A DNA stretch of 64,000 bases from Bacteriovoracaceae bacterium UBA6153. GTDB lineage: Bacteria; Bdellovibrionota; Bacteriovoracia; Bacteriovoracales; Bacteriovoracaceae. Each line of letters opens with the position of its first letter. Positions within the stretch are counted from its first letter, which is position 1. The notes below the pieces were generated by a model. That model was given only the letters and a program-made list of their open reading frames with translations, did no database searches and was not told the DNA's origin. The position numbers were made by a program, and so were the translations under genes. Below are positions 54,499-63,170 of the stretch, piece by piece. The stretch lies in assembly GCA_002428265.1 (NCBI GenBank), contig DIUR01000001.1, positions 186,001-250,000 on the forward strand, in the 5' to 3' direction.

Positions 54499-54924
54499 TT
54501 ACTTCGATTTAGCACGTTTAAAGAAAGACTCCATCATCACTGGAAGATTTTTTTGAGTAAGTGCCGTTAAGATAGAGTTTGGCGCAAACATTTTAAAATC
54601 AACTTCTAAACTATAAGTCACTTCAGTTTTTCCGCCGCCCAGATCTTTAAGCGTCCACATTCCGTCGTTCTTTTTGAAAAGATCTCCTGAGTCTAGTACC
54701 CATGAAATTTTTGTCGGACGAACTTGAGTTGTCGCAAGTGTGTACTTAAAACTTTTGATCATATTTACAGAGTACTCAACTTTTGCACTTGTATCGTTTT
54801 GGCTTAATACTTTTGTAGAGCTCACGCCATCAACGAAATCCGGGTATTTTGCATAGTCAGTGATGACATCATAAAGCTTGTTAATATCAACATCGACGAT
54901 TTCCGTTCTGCTAGCTGTTGCCAT
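54499..54924 (-). CDS. SRPBCC / Coq10-like lipid-binding protein
   Basis: 141 residues. TEIVDVDINKLYDVITDYAK followed by YPDFVDGVSSTKVL is the START/SRPBCC (polyketide cyclase, Coq10/ratA) signature, a helix-grip fold that binds hydrophobic ligands. CGGAGAG precedes the ATG. In operon with glpX and yggS. Confidence 0.85.
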   Translation of the reverse strand: MATASRTEIVDVDINKLYDVITDYAKYPDFVDGVSSTKVLSQNDTSAKVEYSVNMIKSFKYTLATTQVRPTKISWVLDSGDLFKKNDGMWTLKDLGGGKTEVTYSLEVDFKMFAPNSILTALTQKNLPVMMESFFKRAKSK

Positions 54925-54954
54925 AATTTTCTCTCCGTAAAAATTTATATAATA

Positions 54955-55908
54955 TTAATATCTAGGTTTTGTATCAAAGTGGTGTTCAGCTTCTATGTGT
55001 CTGACTGTCCCTGAAGACGATCTCATAACGATTGAGTGAGTAATCGCTCCCCATGGCTTAAATCTTACGCCACGAAGGAAATTTCCTGACGTTACACCAG
55101 TAGCGACAAACATCACGTTTCCGCGAGCAAGGTCTTCAAGTTTGAAAACTTTTTTAAGATCAGTGATTCCCATTTTTTTAGCGCGAGCGATTTCTTCATC
55201 GTGTCTCCACTCTAAAATTCCCTGGAAGTCTCCACCCATACATTTCATAGCGGCCGCTGCAAGAACACCTTCAGGTGCTCCACCAGTACCAAATAAAATA
55301 TCAACACCAGACTCTGGGTCACAACATGCAATCGCAGCAGAAACGTCACCGTCTCCGATTAATTGAATACGAGCACCTGCATCTCTGATTTCTTGAATAA
55401 GCTCTTTGTGACGAGGGCGATCTAGAACGATTGCCGTTAAATCTGCAATACGACATTTTTTAGCTTCTGCTAGTCTTCTTAAATTTTCTTTTGCTGATTC
55501 ATTGATATCAATTAGACCCTTGCCTTCTTTTCCACAGGCAATCTTTTTCATATAAGTATCTGGAGCGTGCAAGAAGTTTCCTTTTTCTGCAATGGCCATA
55601 ACACTAATAGAGTTGTATCCACCAGTCGCGCACACTGTCGTTCCTTCTAACGGATCAAGAGCGATTTCTAACTCGGCCCCTTTTCCTGTTCCTACTTTTT
55701 CTCCGATATAAAGCATTGGCGCTTCATCTCTTTCGCCTTCACCGATAACAACCGTTGCATCACAGTCAACTGAATCAAGCATAGCTCTCATCGCATCTAC
55801 AGCGGCCTGATCAGCTGCTTTTTCATCGCCTCTACCCATTAGTCTTGCCGAAGCAATAGCGGCCATTTCTGTTACGCGAACAAATTCTAAAGCGAGGTTT
55901 CGATTCAT
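54955..55908 (-). CDS. glpX: Class II fructose-1,6-bisphosphatase
   Basis: 317 residues. GEGERDEAPMLYIGEKVG and DPLEGTTVCATGGYNS give the metal and phosphate sites of GlpX; GTGGAPEGVLAAAAMKCMGG is also diagnostic. It makes fructose-6-phosphate in gluconeogenesis. GGAGTT precedes the ATG. First gene of the operon running to yggS. Confidence 0.96.
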   Translation of the reverse strand: MNRNLALEFVRVTEMAAIASARLMGRGDEKAADQAAVDAMRAMLDSVDCDATVVIGEGERDEAPMLYIGEKVGTGKGAELEIALDPLEGTTVCATGGYNSISVMAIAEKGNFLHAPDTYMKKIACGKEGKGLIDINESAKENLRRLAEAKKCRIADLTAIVLDRPRHKELIQEIRDAGARIQLIGDGDVSAAIACCDPESGVDILFGTGGAPEGVLAAAAMKCMGGDFQGILEWRHDEEIARAKKMGITDLKKVFKLEDLARGNVMFVATGVTSGNFLRGVRFKPWGAITHSIVMRSSSGTVRHIEAEHHFDTKPRY

Positions 55909-55994
55909 TGATTGAACTCCAAAATAAGAATGATGAATACCAGAGGTATTATAAAAGGGAAGCTGCCGCTTGCAAAGAGAAAGCTAGGTGGATT

Positions 55995-56717
55995 TCATCC
56001 ACCTAGTTTTGTAATAAGAAATTCTTTAGCGTCTTTTGGTAGATGCTCTTCGGAAATTTTTTTAACAACGCCTAAGGCCATCTCAACTTTTTCTGAATTG
56101 ACACTCTCATCAATCTGAAAAACGAACTCATCTTCCAGCGATAGTGGTGTGTCTAAATCTCTCTGAGTCATCACTTTCCCACTTTTTAGACCCACACCTT
56201 CTTCCCATTCAATGAATTGCTCCATGACCAGGACTTGAAAGCGTGAAATTCCCTGTGAAGAGTGCTCCCAGACGTAGAGATCTAAAACGCCGTCAGACTT
56301 TAGCCAGAATTTTAAATTATTTGGAAGATCAATCGACATATCTGTTTTATGCAGCGGCTTAATATGCGCAACAATATTATCAAATGACAGAAAGCTTCTC
56401 ATTTTTTCTTCGAAAGAAATGCTAGTGACAAATGACAGTCCCAACGCCGCTTCACGAATCCAGGCAACCTTTGCCTTGATCGTAACACTTGCTCCTCTCC
56501 AATGAAGATCGCCTTCAATGGGAGACCCGATTTTATAGTCATGGACGCCGTCTTTGAAACAAAGCTGCATACCAGTAAGTGAGATATCTTTCACTTCAAA
56601 CACCATCTTCGAGGCATTTTGATCTTTAAAAATCATAAAACCAAAGGGGAAGCGCGGAAAAACTCTTTTTTCAAGTTCCTGGTAATCCGTTTTAATTAAA
56701 CTTAAGTGTCTTTCCAA
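55995..56717 (-). CDS. PilZ-domain c-di-GMP effector
   Basis: 240 residues. The PilZ signature RVFPRFPF followed by DISLTGMQLCF (D/NxSxxG) lies in the first 60 residues, so it should bind cyclic di-GMP. The rest is a second beta-rich region. The start is TTG with an AGGAG site. Divergent from pgsA. Downstream partners are unknown. Confidence 0.8.
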   Translation of the reverse strand: MERHLSLIKTDYQELEKRVFPRFPFGFMIFKDQNASKMVFEVKDISLTGMQLCFKDGVHDYKIGSPIEGDLHWRGASVTIKAKVAWIREAALGLSFVTSISFEEKMRSFLSFDNIVAHIKPLHKTDMSIDLPNNLKFWLKSDGVLDLYVWEHSSQGISRFQVLVMEQFIEWEEGVGLKSGKVMTQRDLDTPLSLEDEFVFQIDESVNSEKVEMALGVVKKISEEHLPKDAKEFLITKLGG

Positions 56718-56787
56718 TTTTTTCTCCTAGTAAGCTTTACTACTATTAGGTTAAAATAGAGTTACGATTTATATAAGAAGGAAAAAA

Positions 56788-57411
56788 ATGAGCAATGAGT
56801 GGGAAATAGATAACCTTCCAAACCGATTAACTATGTTCAGAGTAGTTCTGATCCCTATTATTCTTTTTTCAATGTACGCCGTACAAATGAATTATGAATG
56901 GGCCCTGGGACACACTAAACTTCTCAACTATATTGCGGCCTGGACTTTCGTCGCAGCTTCTATCACAGATTTCCTTGATGGCTTTATCGCCAGAAGAAAA
57001 AATATCGTGACTGTATTCGGATCTTTTTTAGACCCGATTGCAGATAAATTCCTGGTAATCTCCGCCTTAATCATGCTTCAGGCCTTAAATCGCGTGAACG
57101 TTATCGTGGTTTTAATCCTGGTGTTGCGTGAGATGTACATTACAGCTCTAAGACTTCTAGCGATGGAAAAAGGAATCAGCGTTCCTGTAGGTACTTTAGG
57201 TAAATGGAAAACAGCTACTCAGATGGTTGGGATTCCCTTTCTTATGGCCAACGATATTCCTTGGGGCCTTGATATGCCTCTTCTGGGAACCATTGCTATT
57301 TATTTAGCATCAATCTTCTCTCTTTACTCGGCCATTGAATACTCAATCGGACTAATTGCAAAAATTCAAAAACTAAGAAAAGAAAAAAAACGTCAAAAAG
57401 GAATTATGTGA
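56788..57411 (+). CDS. pgsA: CDP-diacylglycerol-glycerol-3-phosphate phosphatidyltransferase
   Basis: 207 residues. The CDP-alcohol phosphotransferase motif DG-x2-AR-x8-G-x3-D-x3-D is complete (DGFIAR, then GSFLDPIAD). Four to six membrane helices. It makes phosphatidylglycerol phosphate. GAAGGA precedes the ATG. Its stop overlaps the GTG start of serB. Confidence 0.94.
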   Translation: MSNEWEIDNLPNRLTMFRVVLIPIILFSMYAVQMNYEWALGHTKLLNYIAAWTFVAASITDFLDGFIARRKNIVTVFGSFLDPIADKFLVISALIMLQALNRVNVIVVLILVLREMYITALRLLAMEKGISVPVGTLGKWKTATQMVGIPFLMANDIPWGLDMPLLGTIAIYLASIFSLYSAIEYSIGLIAKIQKLRKEKKRQKGIM

Positions 57412-58607
57412 ATCAATACCTAAGCGCGAAAACAATCCTTGTTACAGTTAGTGGCCCGGACGGACCTGGTATCACCGCCCGCCTTATGAGAATTATCAGC
57501 AGCTACAACGTCGACGTTCTCGACATGGGCCAGGCCGTCACTCATGGTCTCTTATCACTAAGCTTCGTTCTAGGTTTTACTGGCGAAGGAAGTGAGAACG
57601 GAAACGTATTAAAAGACCTACTCTTTGATGCCAATCTTATGGGACTCACACTCAGCTATAAAGTTGTAGAGACAAAAATCAACACACCAGAGATGGAAGG
57701 TGAGAAATTTATCGTGACATGTGTTTCTTCACAGAAAGTCACAGCAAGCTTCGTCGCTGATCTCGCACAAATTTTAGCAAATTACAAAATCAACATCGAG
57801 CGAATTGATAAAGTCAGCCCTAAAGAGTTTTCTTCAATGGAGATCTCGACTTCTATCCCAAAAACTCTCGATACAAAAAGCTTAAAATCTGATCTTATGC
57901 AGGCCTCTACTAATCACAGAATTGACGTCGCTTTCTTAAAAGACAATGTCTTTAGAAGAAATAAGCGCATGATCGTTTTTGATATGGACTCGACACTCAT
58001 TCAAGCAGAAGTTATCGATGAGCTCGCAGAGCTTTGTGGCGTGGGCCCGGAAGTTAAGGAGATCACTCACAGAGCAATGAATGGTGAAATTGATTTTGAT
58101 GAATCATTAAAACTTCGCGTCTCAAAACTAAAAGGTCTTGAAGTCAGCCGCATGCAGGAAGTTTTAGAAAACCTTCCTCTTACTCAAGGTGTAGAAGAGT
58201 TCATTAAAACGATTAAAAATTTAGGGTATAAAGTTGCTCTTATCAGCGGGGGATTTACTTTTTTTGCTGACGCCCTAAAAAAGAAACTTGGCCTTGATTA
58301 CTCTTTTGCCAATGAACTTGAAATTAAAGACGGCTTCCTTACAGGTAATGTAACTGGAACCATCGTCAACGCTAATCAAAAAGCTATCCTGGTAAAACTT
58401 ATTGCTCAACAAGAGAACATCTCTCTTGAGCAAGTCGTTGCTATTGGTGATGGTGCCAACGATCTTCCCATGCTTGCAACTGCGGGATTGGGAATTGCCT
58501 TTCACGCAAAAGATGTGGTGAGAAAAGAAGCTCAACAACACTTAAGTCACGGGCCTATGACATCGATCCTTTATTTCCTGGGAATTCCCGGGCCAAACAA
58601 TAACTAA
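57408..58607 (+). CDS. serB: Phosphoserine phosphatase with ACT domains
   Basis: 399 residues: two ACT domains (about 1-170) and a HAD phosphatase with DMDSTLIQAEVIDELA as the nucleophile motif, SGGFT and GDGANDLPML. It makes serine from phosphoserine; ACT domains likely bind serine. GTG start overlapping the pgsA stop. Confidence 0.96.
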   Translation: MNQYLSAKTILVTVSGPDGPGITARLMRIISSYNVDVLDMGQAVTHGLLSLSFVLGFTGEGSENGNVLKDLLFDANLMGLTLSYKVVETKINTPEMEGEKFIVTCVSSQKVTASFVADLAQILANYKINIERIDKVSPKEFSSMEISTSIPKTLDTKSLKSDLMQASTNHRIDVAFLKDNVFRRNKRMIVFDMDSTLIQAEVIDELAELCGVGPEVKEITHRAMNGEIDFDESLKLRVSKLKGLEVSRMQEVLENLPLTQGVEEFIKTIKNLGYKVALISGGFTFFADALKKKLGLDYSFANELEIKDGFLTGNVTGTIVNANQKAILVKLIAQQENISLEQVVAIGDGANDLPMLATAGLGIAFHAKDVVRKEAQQHLSHGPMTSILYFLGIPGPNNN

Positions 58608-58624
58608 GCGGAAAATTTTTTAAT

Positions 58625-58969
58625 ATGTTAAGAGAACTTCTACAAAGTAAAATTCACAAGGCCACAGTTACAGGCGCAGACCTGGCCTACATCGGCAGCA
58701 TCACCATCGATCAGGATCTTTTAGATAGAATCGATCTATGGCCTGGACAAAAAGTAACAGTGGTGAGCAACACTAGTGGTAATCGCCTGGAAACTTATGT
58801 TATTACTGGGCCAAGAAATACTGGAATGATTTGTATAAACGGTGCAGCAGCTCTTCTTATAAAAAAAGGTGAAGAAGTTATCATTTTCAGCTACGCTTTA
58901 AGTGATAGACAAATAACCCCAAAATGTATTTTGGTTGATTCCCATAATAAGTATGTGCAGGATCTTTAA
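58625..58969 (+). CDS. panD: Aspartate 1-decarboxylase
   Basis: 114 residues. The self-cleavage site is G24-S25 in AYIGSITID, giving the pyruvoyl Ser25; TSGNRLETYVI and CINGAAALLI are also conserved. It makes beta-alanine for pantothenate. It lies 17 bases after serB. The LRR gene follows directly. Confidence 0.96.
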   Translation: MLRELLQSKIHKATVTGADLAYIGSITIDQDLLDRIDLWPGQKVTVVSNTSGNRLETYVITGPRNTGMICINGAAALLIKKGEEVIIFSYALSDRQITPKCILVDSHNKYVQDL

Positions 58970-58972
58970 TTG

Positions 58973-59563
58973 ATGTTTGAATCACGCTATGAAAAGCGAA
59001 TAGTCATGAAGTGCGATGAGGAACAATCGAAGTTTCCTATTGAACTTTTGAACCTATGGGATTTAACCGAACTAGAAATCATCGGTGGAAACTTTACTTA
59101 TTTCCCTGAAGACATCAGCATCTTGAAAAAGCTAAAAAAGTTAAGCCTCATATCGACTAAAATTTCCGTTATCCCAAAAGAAGTTTTCCTTCTTCCTGAG
59201 CTCACTTATTTAAGTTTAAAAAATAATCGTTTAAAATCTCTTCCCGAATTAGGTGATAGATCAAATTTAAAGCAGCTTATTTTGGGCAGAAATTATTTGA
59301 ATGCAAAATCACTGGAGAGCTTCTTTAATGAAATGCCAGGATTAAGTGTTCTGGATTTGGGCCATAATTTAATTGGAGATATCCCTGAGAGCCTCTATCG
59401 CCTGAGTAAACTCAGAAGACTCAACTTAGAAAATAATAAGCTGCACGGATTACCTCTTCGCTTGAAAGAGCTCAAAAATCTTCAACACCTCTCGATCACG
59501 GACAACCCCATTCCCGACAGTGAAAAAGCGATCATTGAAAAAAATTTCAATATTAATTTTTAA
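58973..59563 (+). CDS. Leucine-rich repeat protein
   Basis: 196 residues from the ATG at 58973 (a TTG lies just before). About five LRRs of 22-23 residues (for example LPELTYLSLKNNRLKSLPE). No signal peptide. Probably a protein-interaction module. It starts three bases after panD and overlaps the convergent cNMP-binding gene at its 3' end by four bases. Confidence 0.85.
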   Translation: MFESRYEKRIVMKCDEEQSKFPIELLNLWDLTELEIIGGNFTYFPEDISILKKLKKLSLISTKISVIPKEVFLLPELTYLSLKNNRLKSLPELGDRSNLKQLILGRNYLNAKSLESFFNEMPGLSVLDLGHNLIGDIPESLYRLSKLRRLNLENNKLHGLPLRLKELKNLQHLSITDNPIPDSEKAIIEKNFNINF

Positions 59564-59913
59564 ATTCTGATTCGAGCGTTGGCCTTTCTCAATCTATCAA
59601 GAAGTGTGTGCAGTAATGCCGTAAACCATTTGGGAAGCCCATTTAAAGTCGCATCCAGTTTCTCATTTGGAATGATGACTAAAGTGGCCTCTGTCATCGC
59701 TTTAACGGTCGCAGAGCGCGGAGACTTATCTAAAAATGACATCTCTCCCACCAGCTCTCCGGAAATAATAGTTCCGATCTGATGTTGAGTGTCCCCTTTT
59801 CTTTTTAACACGGCCAGGGTGCCTGATTGAAGGTAGTACATTTCCGAGCTCTCTTCTCCTTCGTGGAGTAGAAAATCACCCGGCATTAGCTTAATAGACT
59901 CCTGTCCTGCCAT
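59560..59913 (-). CDS. Cyclic-nucleotide-binding domain protein
   Basis: 117 residues, a lone cNMP-binding fold: GDFLLHEGEESSEMYYLQSG, and the phosphate-binding cassette GELVGEMSFLDKSPRSATV with the Arg that contacts cyclic phosphate. No DNA-binding domain, so it regulates by protein contact. GGGAGA precedes the ATG. It follows the receiver gene by 12 bases, making a likely signalling operon. Confidence 0.88.
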   Translation of the reverse strand: MAGQESIKLMPGDFLLHEGEESSEMYYLQSGTLAVLKRKGDTQHQIGTIISGELVGEMSFLDKSPRSATVKAMTEATLVIIPNEKLDATLNGLPKWFTALLHTLLDRLRKANARIRI

Positions 59914-59925
59914 AACTATCTCCCA

Positions 59926-60327
59926 CTAGGATTTAAGGTTTGCTAATATTTTTAAAACTTTTTCCTGAAAATTTTGTTCTTCAAAAGGCTTAACCATAAA
60001 ATGCTTAACCCCTGTCGCAATAATTCTTGCGATAAGATCTTTTTCTAGTGTTCCAGAAGCTACCAAAACAGAATCTAGCGAATTTACACTTCCAACAGCA
60101 ATGTCACCTAATAGGTCATAACCTGTTTTTTTAGGCATGTTTATATCAAGACAAATAAGAGCAAATTTTTGATTTCTTAATTTCTGGGTGGCCGTAATTC
60201 CATCATGGGCAAAGACGATATTTTTAAAACACCCCATGTTTTCACAATAGACTTTCAAGATCTCACAGATATCCTTATCGTCATCACAAATTAGAACATC
60301 TCGCTGCGATTTTTTTTCTAATGCCAC
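59926..60327 (-). CDS. Stand-alone response regulator receiver
   Basis: 133 residues, a CheY-like receiver: acidic pocket DD at 15-17 (ICDDDKD), phospho-acceptor D61 (CLDINMPKKTGYD) and K in MVKPF. No output domain. Start is GTG with GAGAGAG. In operon with the cNMP-binding protein; a cognate kinase is not adjacent. Confidence 0.88.
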   Translation of the reverse strand: MALEKKSQRDVLICDDDKDICEILKVYCENMGCFKNIVFAHDGITATQKLRNQKFALICLDINMPKKTGYDLLGDIAVGSVNSLDSVLVASGTLEKDLIARIIATGVKHFMVKPFEEQNFQEKVLKILANLKS

Positions 60328-60340
60328 ACTACTCTCTCAG

Positions 60341-61168
60341 TTAAATATTTTCTTTAATTTTTTGTCTTAAAGCTTCGTACTCTTTATTCAATTTTTCTTT
60401 TTTAAAAATACTGTTTAAAACATTTGAAAGTCTTAAACCTGCCTGACGAAGTCTTAACTCCATCGTAGGCTTTACTTTGAAGTGATACTCATAACCGGCA
60501 TTGCCAGTTTCTCCCACATCATAAACAACATTTCTTAAATCCTGTGACTCTTTTGCCCAGTCAATGAAAGAGCCTTTTGCATATTCTTTTTTCTCATCAG
60601 CAGTGTAGTGATTTAAGTAATTGCTATACTCTGTATAAGAAAGTTGCTCAAAATCGACGATATCTTCGTCCCAAAGTGCGTGAAGATTGGTTTCTTTCTT
60701 AAACCATTTCAAACGAACATTGTTACCACCGCGGTCTTCAGCGAGACCCACGTGAAGTGGCTGATGAAGATCTCCCATCGTGTGAACCATAAACTTTAAG
60801 GCAAAGGCCTTATCGTCTTTTGAAGCTTTGGGATCTCTCAGCGTTTCTTCAAATCTATAAAGAGCTTCAATAACGTCTCCGTCTTTATTTCTCTTTTGAT
60901 CAAAATAAGTTTTACCCGTCGGAACACTTGCATAATGCCATGGGGCCGTGTAATCGAATTTTTTATCAGAGCGAATCTCATCAGGAAACGTTGAAACTCT
61001 TGAGAGATCACTGTCTCCAAGAAGCTCTTTCACACCTCTTTGAGCATCGTTAGATAAATTCCTTTGAGCGATCTCACCGATAATCCTGTGGCCGGTTTTT
61101 CCCCACGAAAAAGCTTCCGGTGATAATACAACAAGTGAGCACAACAATATTAATTTTTTAGATATCAC
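60341..61168 (-). CDS. Secreted S1/P1 nuclease
   Basis: 275 residues with a signal peptide to about A19-F20, then W22. The three-zinc site residues of S1/P1 are present: W22, GHRIIGEIA, PDEIRSD, WHYASV, HTMGDLHQPLHVG, GGNNVRLKW and HALWDEDIV. It degrades single-stranded DNA and RNA outside the cell or in the periplasm. GTG start overlapping the upstream gene by 11 bases. A likely partner in foreign nucleic acid breakdown. Confidence 0.94.
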   Translation of the reverse strand: MISKKLILLCSLVVLSPEAFSWGKTGHRIIGEIAQRNLSNDAQRGVKELLGDSDLSRVSTFPDEIRSDKKFDYTAPWHYASVPTGKTYFDQKRNKDGDVIEALYRFEETLRDPKASKDDKAFALKFMVHTMGDLHQPLHVGLAEDRGGNNVRLKWFKKETNLHALWDEDIVDFEQLSYTEYSNYLNHYTADEKKEYAKGSFIDWAKESQDLRNVVYDVGETGNAGYEYHFKVKPTMELRLRQAGLRLSNVLNSIFKKEKLNKEYEALRQKIKENI

Positions 61169-62570
61169 ATTTAGCTCCGAATAAACATTTTGCTTTTACA
61201 GTCTTGGCCACAGATTCAGGAACAAATTTTTCCCATCCATCGGCACCATCTTGAATCATCTTTAAGACTTTTCGAGACCAAATAGAAATCACTTCTGGAT
61301 TGTAGTCTTCTATATCCTCTATCAAATGATTCTCTTTTAGATAAAGCATCAAGTATTTTAATTCCTCACCAACTTTAATTGAATCGATGGTCTGAATCTC
61401 ACTTGCTTCGTCATCTCTTGCCGGATAAACATAAAGCCTTGTATTAGGCTCTAGTAATTTTCCAAGTGAACTAACAAGTCCTATACCATTTCGTCCGTCT
61501 GCGCTCTTACCCTTATTAAATATTTCCTCAAGATTATATGAAGCTAAAACAAAGGCGATTTTCTTTTTTGCATAAAGAGTGAAAAATTTGTTTAGGTCAC
61601 TGTAAGTTTCTGAGTTTGAGATGAGAACTTTCTGCCCTAGGGCCGAAAGTAAATCGACTCTTGCAAGAAAATCTTCATTATCAACAACGCCGCGGTCAAG
61701 TAATAGCGACATACTGATTTCCGGAATGACGATAACATTTTCCAGTTCACATTCATCAAGAGTTGACTTGAATTTTCTTAATCCACATTCAAGCATATCC
61801 AGACTTAGGTTTGTCGGCGGCCTGTATCCACCTCTAACCACCAGAACATTTTTTTTGTAAAGAACTTCAGATGCCTGAAGAACTAATCCTCCAACATCAA
61901 AGATGACGGCCTCACACAATTTTAGCTTAACGAGCTCAAGGCATAAAAGTCTGCTATCTACACCGTGGAAAGCTTCACCCTTTACCTGAATCATATCGAT
62001 TTTCATTCTCGATGTTGTCAGTCCATCCATTAAGCTTGCAATAAATTTTTCTCTATCCTGGGCCATGTAATAAGCAGCATAAACCAGATTGACTCCGATA
62101 AATCCAATCGCTTCTTGCTGTTGAACATTTTCAGCATCTAGCATGCTCACGTGCATAATGACTTGTGAAGGTGCGGCCTTTGGTTTGTGTTGGAATTTCA
62201 TTCCAATCCAGCCGTGATTTTCTCCAGTGCCTTTAAACGACTTTGCTGAAACAGTGTCAGCAAAAGCAAAAAAAGTTGTATCCGGAGACCTGATATCCTG
62301 AAGTCTACTGACGAGCGTGTCGTACTCAGTATCAATCATCTTTTGCAGACGTTCTTCGCAGACATATCTACCAGAGCGCTCTTTTCCGTAAATAGCATCA
62401 CTCATTGTCATGTCATAAGCAGAAATACTTTTGGCAATTGTGCCAGCAGCTCCACCTGCGCGAAAAAAGTGTCTGGCCACTTCCTGGCCTGCACCAATTT
62501 CTGCGAAAGTTCCGTAGATCTGGTTGTTGAGATTGATCTCTAAGGCCTTTTGTCTTTGCCCGAGTCCCAT
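61158..62570 (-). CDS. Conserved cytoplasmic protein of unknown function
   Basis: 470 residues. The N-terminus (ALEINLNNQIYGTFAEIGAG and SAYDMTMSDAIYG) matches a widespread conserved family, often misannotated, that I recall only as uncharacterised. No signal peptide, no membrane segment. It overlaps the S1/P1 nuclease gene by 11 bases, so they share a transcript. AGGTAA precedes the ATG. Confidence 0.7.
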   Translation of the reverse strand: MGLGQRQKALEINLNNQIYGTFAEIGAGQEVARHFFRAGGAAGTIAKSISAYDMTMSDAIYGKERSGRYVCEERLQKMIDTEYDTLVSRLQDIRSPDTTFFAFADTVSAKSFKGTGENHGWIGMKFQHKPKAAPSQVIMHVSMLDAENVQQQEAIGFIGVNLVYAAYYMAQDREKFIASLMDGLTTSRMKIDMIQVKGEAFHGVDSRLLCLELVKLKLCEAVIFDVGGLVLQASEVLYKKNVLVVRGGYRPPTNLSLDMLECGLRKFKSTLDECELENVIVIPEISMSLLLDRGVVDNEDFLARVDLLSALGQKVLISNSETYSDLNKFFTLYAKKKIAFVLASYNLEEIFNKGKSADGRNGIGLVSSLGKLLEPNTRLYVYPARDDEASEIQTIDSIKVGEELKYLMLYLKENHLIEDIEDYNPEVISIWSRKVLKMIQDGADGWEKFVPESVAKTVKAKCLFGAKCDI

Positions 62571-62679
62571 GGTTTACCTCATTAGTATTTTAGAATTTGT
62601 ATCTCCTCAATGATAACGATATTATAGTCATAAGAAAACACTATGAGAGAAATTACCCCCAGATCAGTGGAGATCTCCT

Positions 62680-62979
62680 ATGGAAAAATTAAAGGCCCAT
62701 TTGTTTGTTTGCACCAGCTGTACTTACAGACGCCCCGATGGCACAGAGTCGAGTCCTGAAGAAGCAGTGAGGCTTAGAAAAAACCTCAAAAACCGCGCCC
62801 GCGAATGTTATTCAAAAAATGAAGTTCGCGTATCAGCTTCAACTTGTCTTGGTGAATGCGATTTTGGAATCGCAAGCGTGTTATACCCGAGTGGTACGTG
62901 GATAAAGGGTCAAAAAGAAAGCGATGAGGACAAGTTGTTCAACCTATTGTCCGAGGAAGCCAGTCGGATTAAGTTCTGA
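62680..62979 (+). CDS. Thioredoxin-like [2Fe-2S] ferredoxin
   Basis: 99 residues. Cys in VCTSCTYR, ASTCLGEC and others fit a thioredoxin-fold [2Fe-2S] cluster. The Shine-Dalgarno is inside a perfect 10-bp palindrome (GGAGATCTCC, 62669-62678). Probably an electron carrier. Monocistronic. Confidence 0.8.
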   Translation: MEKLKAHLFVCTSCTYRRPDGTESSPEEAVRLRKNLKNRARECYSKNEVRVSASTCLGECDFGIASVLYPSGTWIKGQKESDEDKLFNLLSEEASRIKF

Positions 62980-63044
62980 GTGTTTCTGCCGATAAGATGA
63001 CTAAAGGTTATTCATAGGGCCTTGTCGTTTATCAGGAGAATTTT

Positions 63045-63170
63045 ATGAGCGTTATGGACTTAGTTGCTGTCGTTGTTGCTACTACTGGTGTTGTGACATT
63101 TTTCGTAGCAAAAACAAATGTTGAAAAATCAAAAGTACGCGTAAGAGCAAATAGAAAGACTAAGAAATAA
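63045..63170 (+). CDS. Small membrane protein (41 aa)
   Basis: 41 residues: MSVMDLVAVVVATTGVVTFF then a basic tail KVRVRANRKTKK. One membrane helix. CAGGAG precedes the ATG, strong evidence for translation. Its end overlaps the convergent acyl-CoA ligase by 11 bases. No family recognised. Confidence 0.6.
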   Translation: MSVMDLVAVVVATTGVVTFFVAKTNVEKSKVRVRANRKTKK

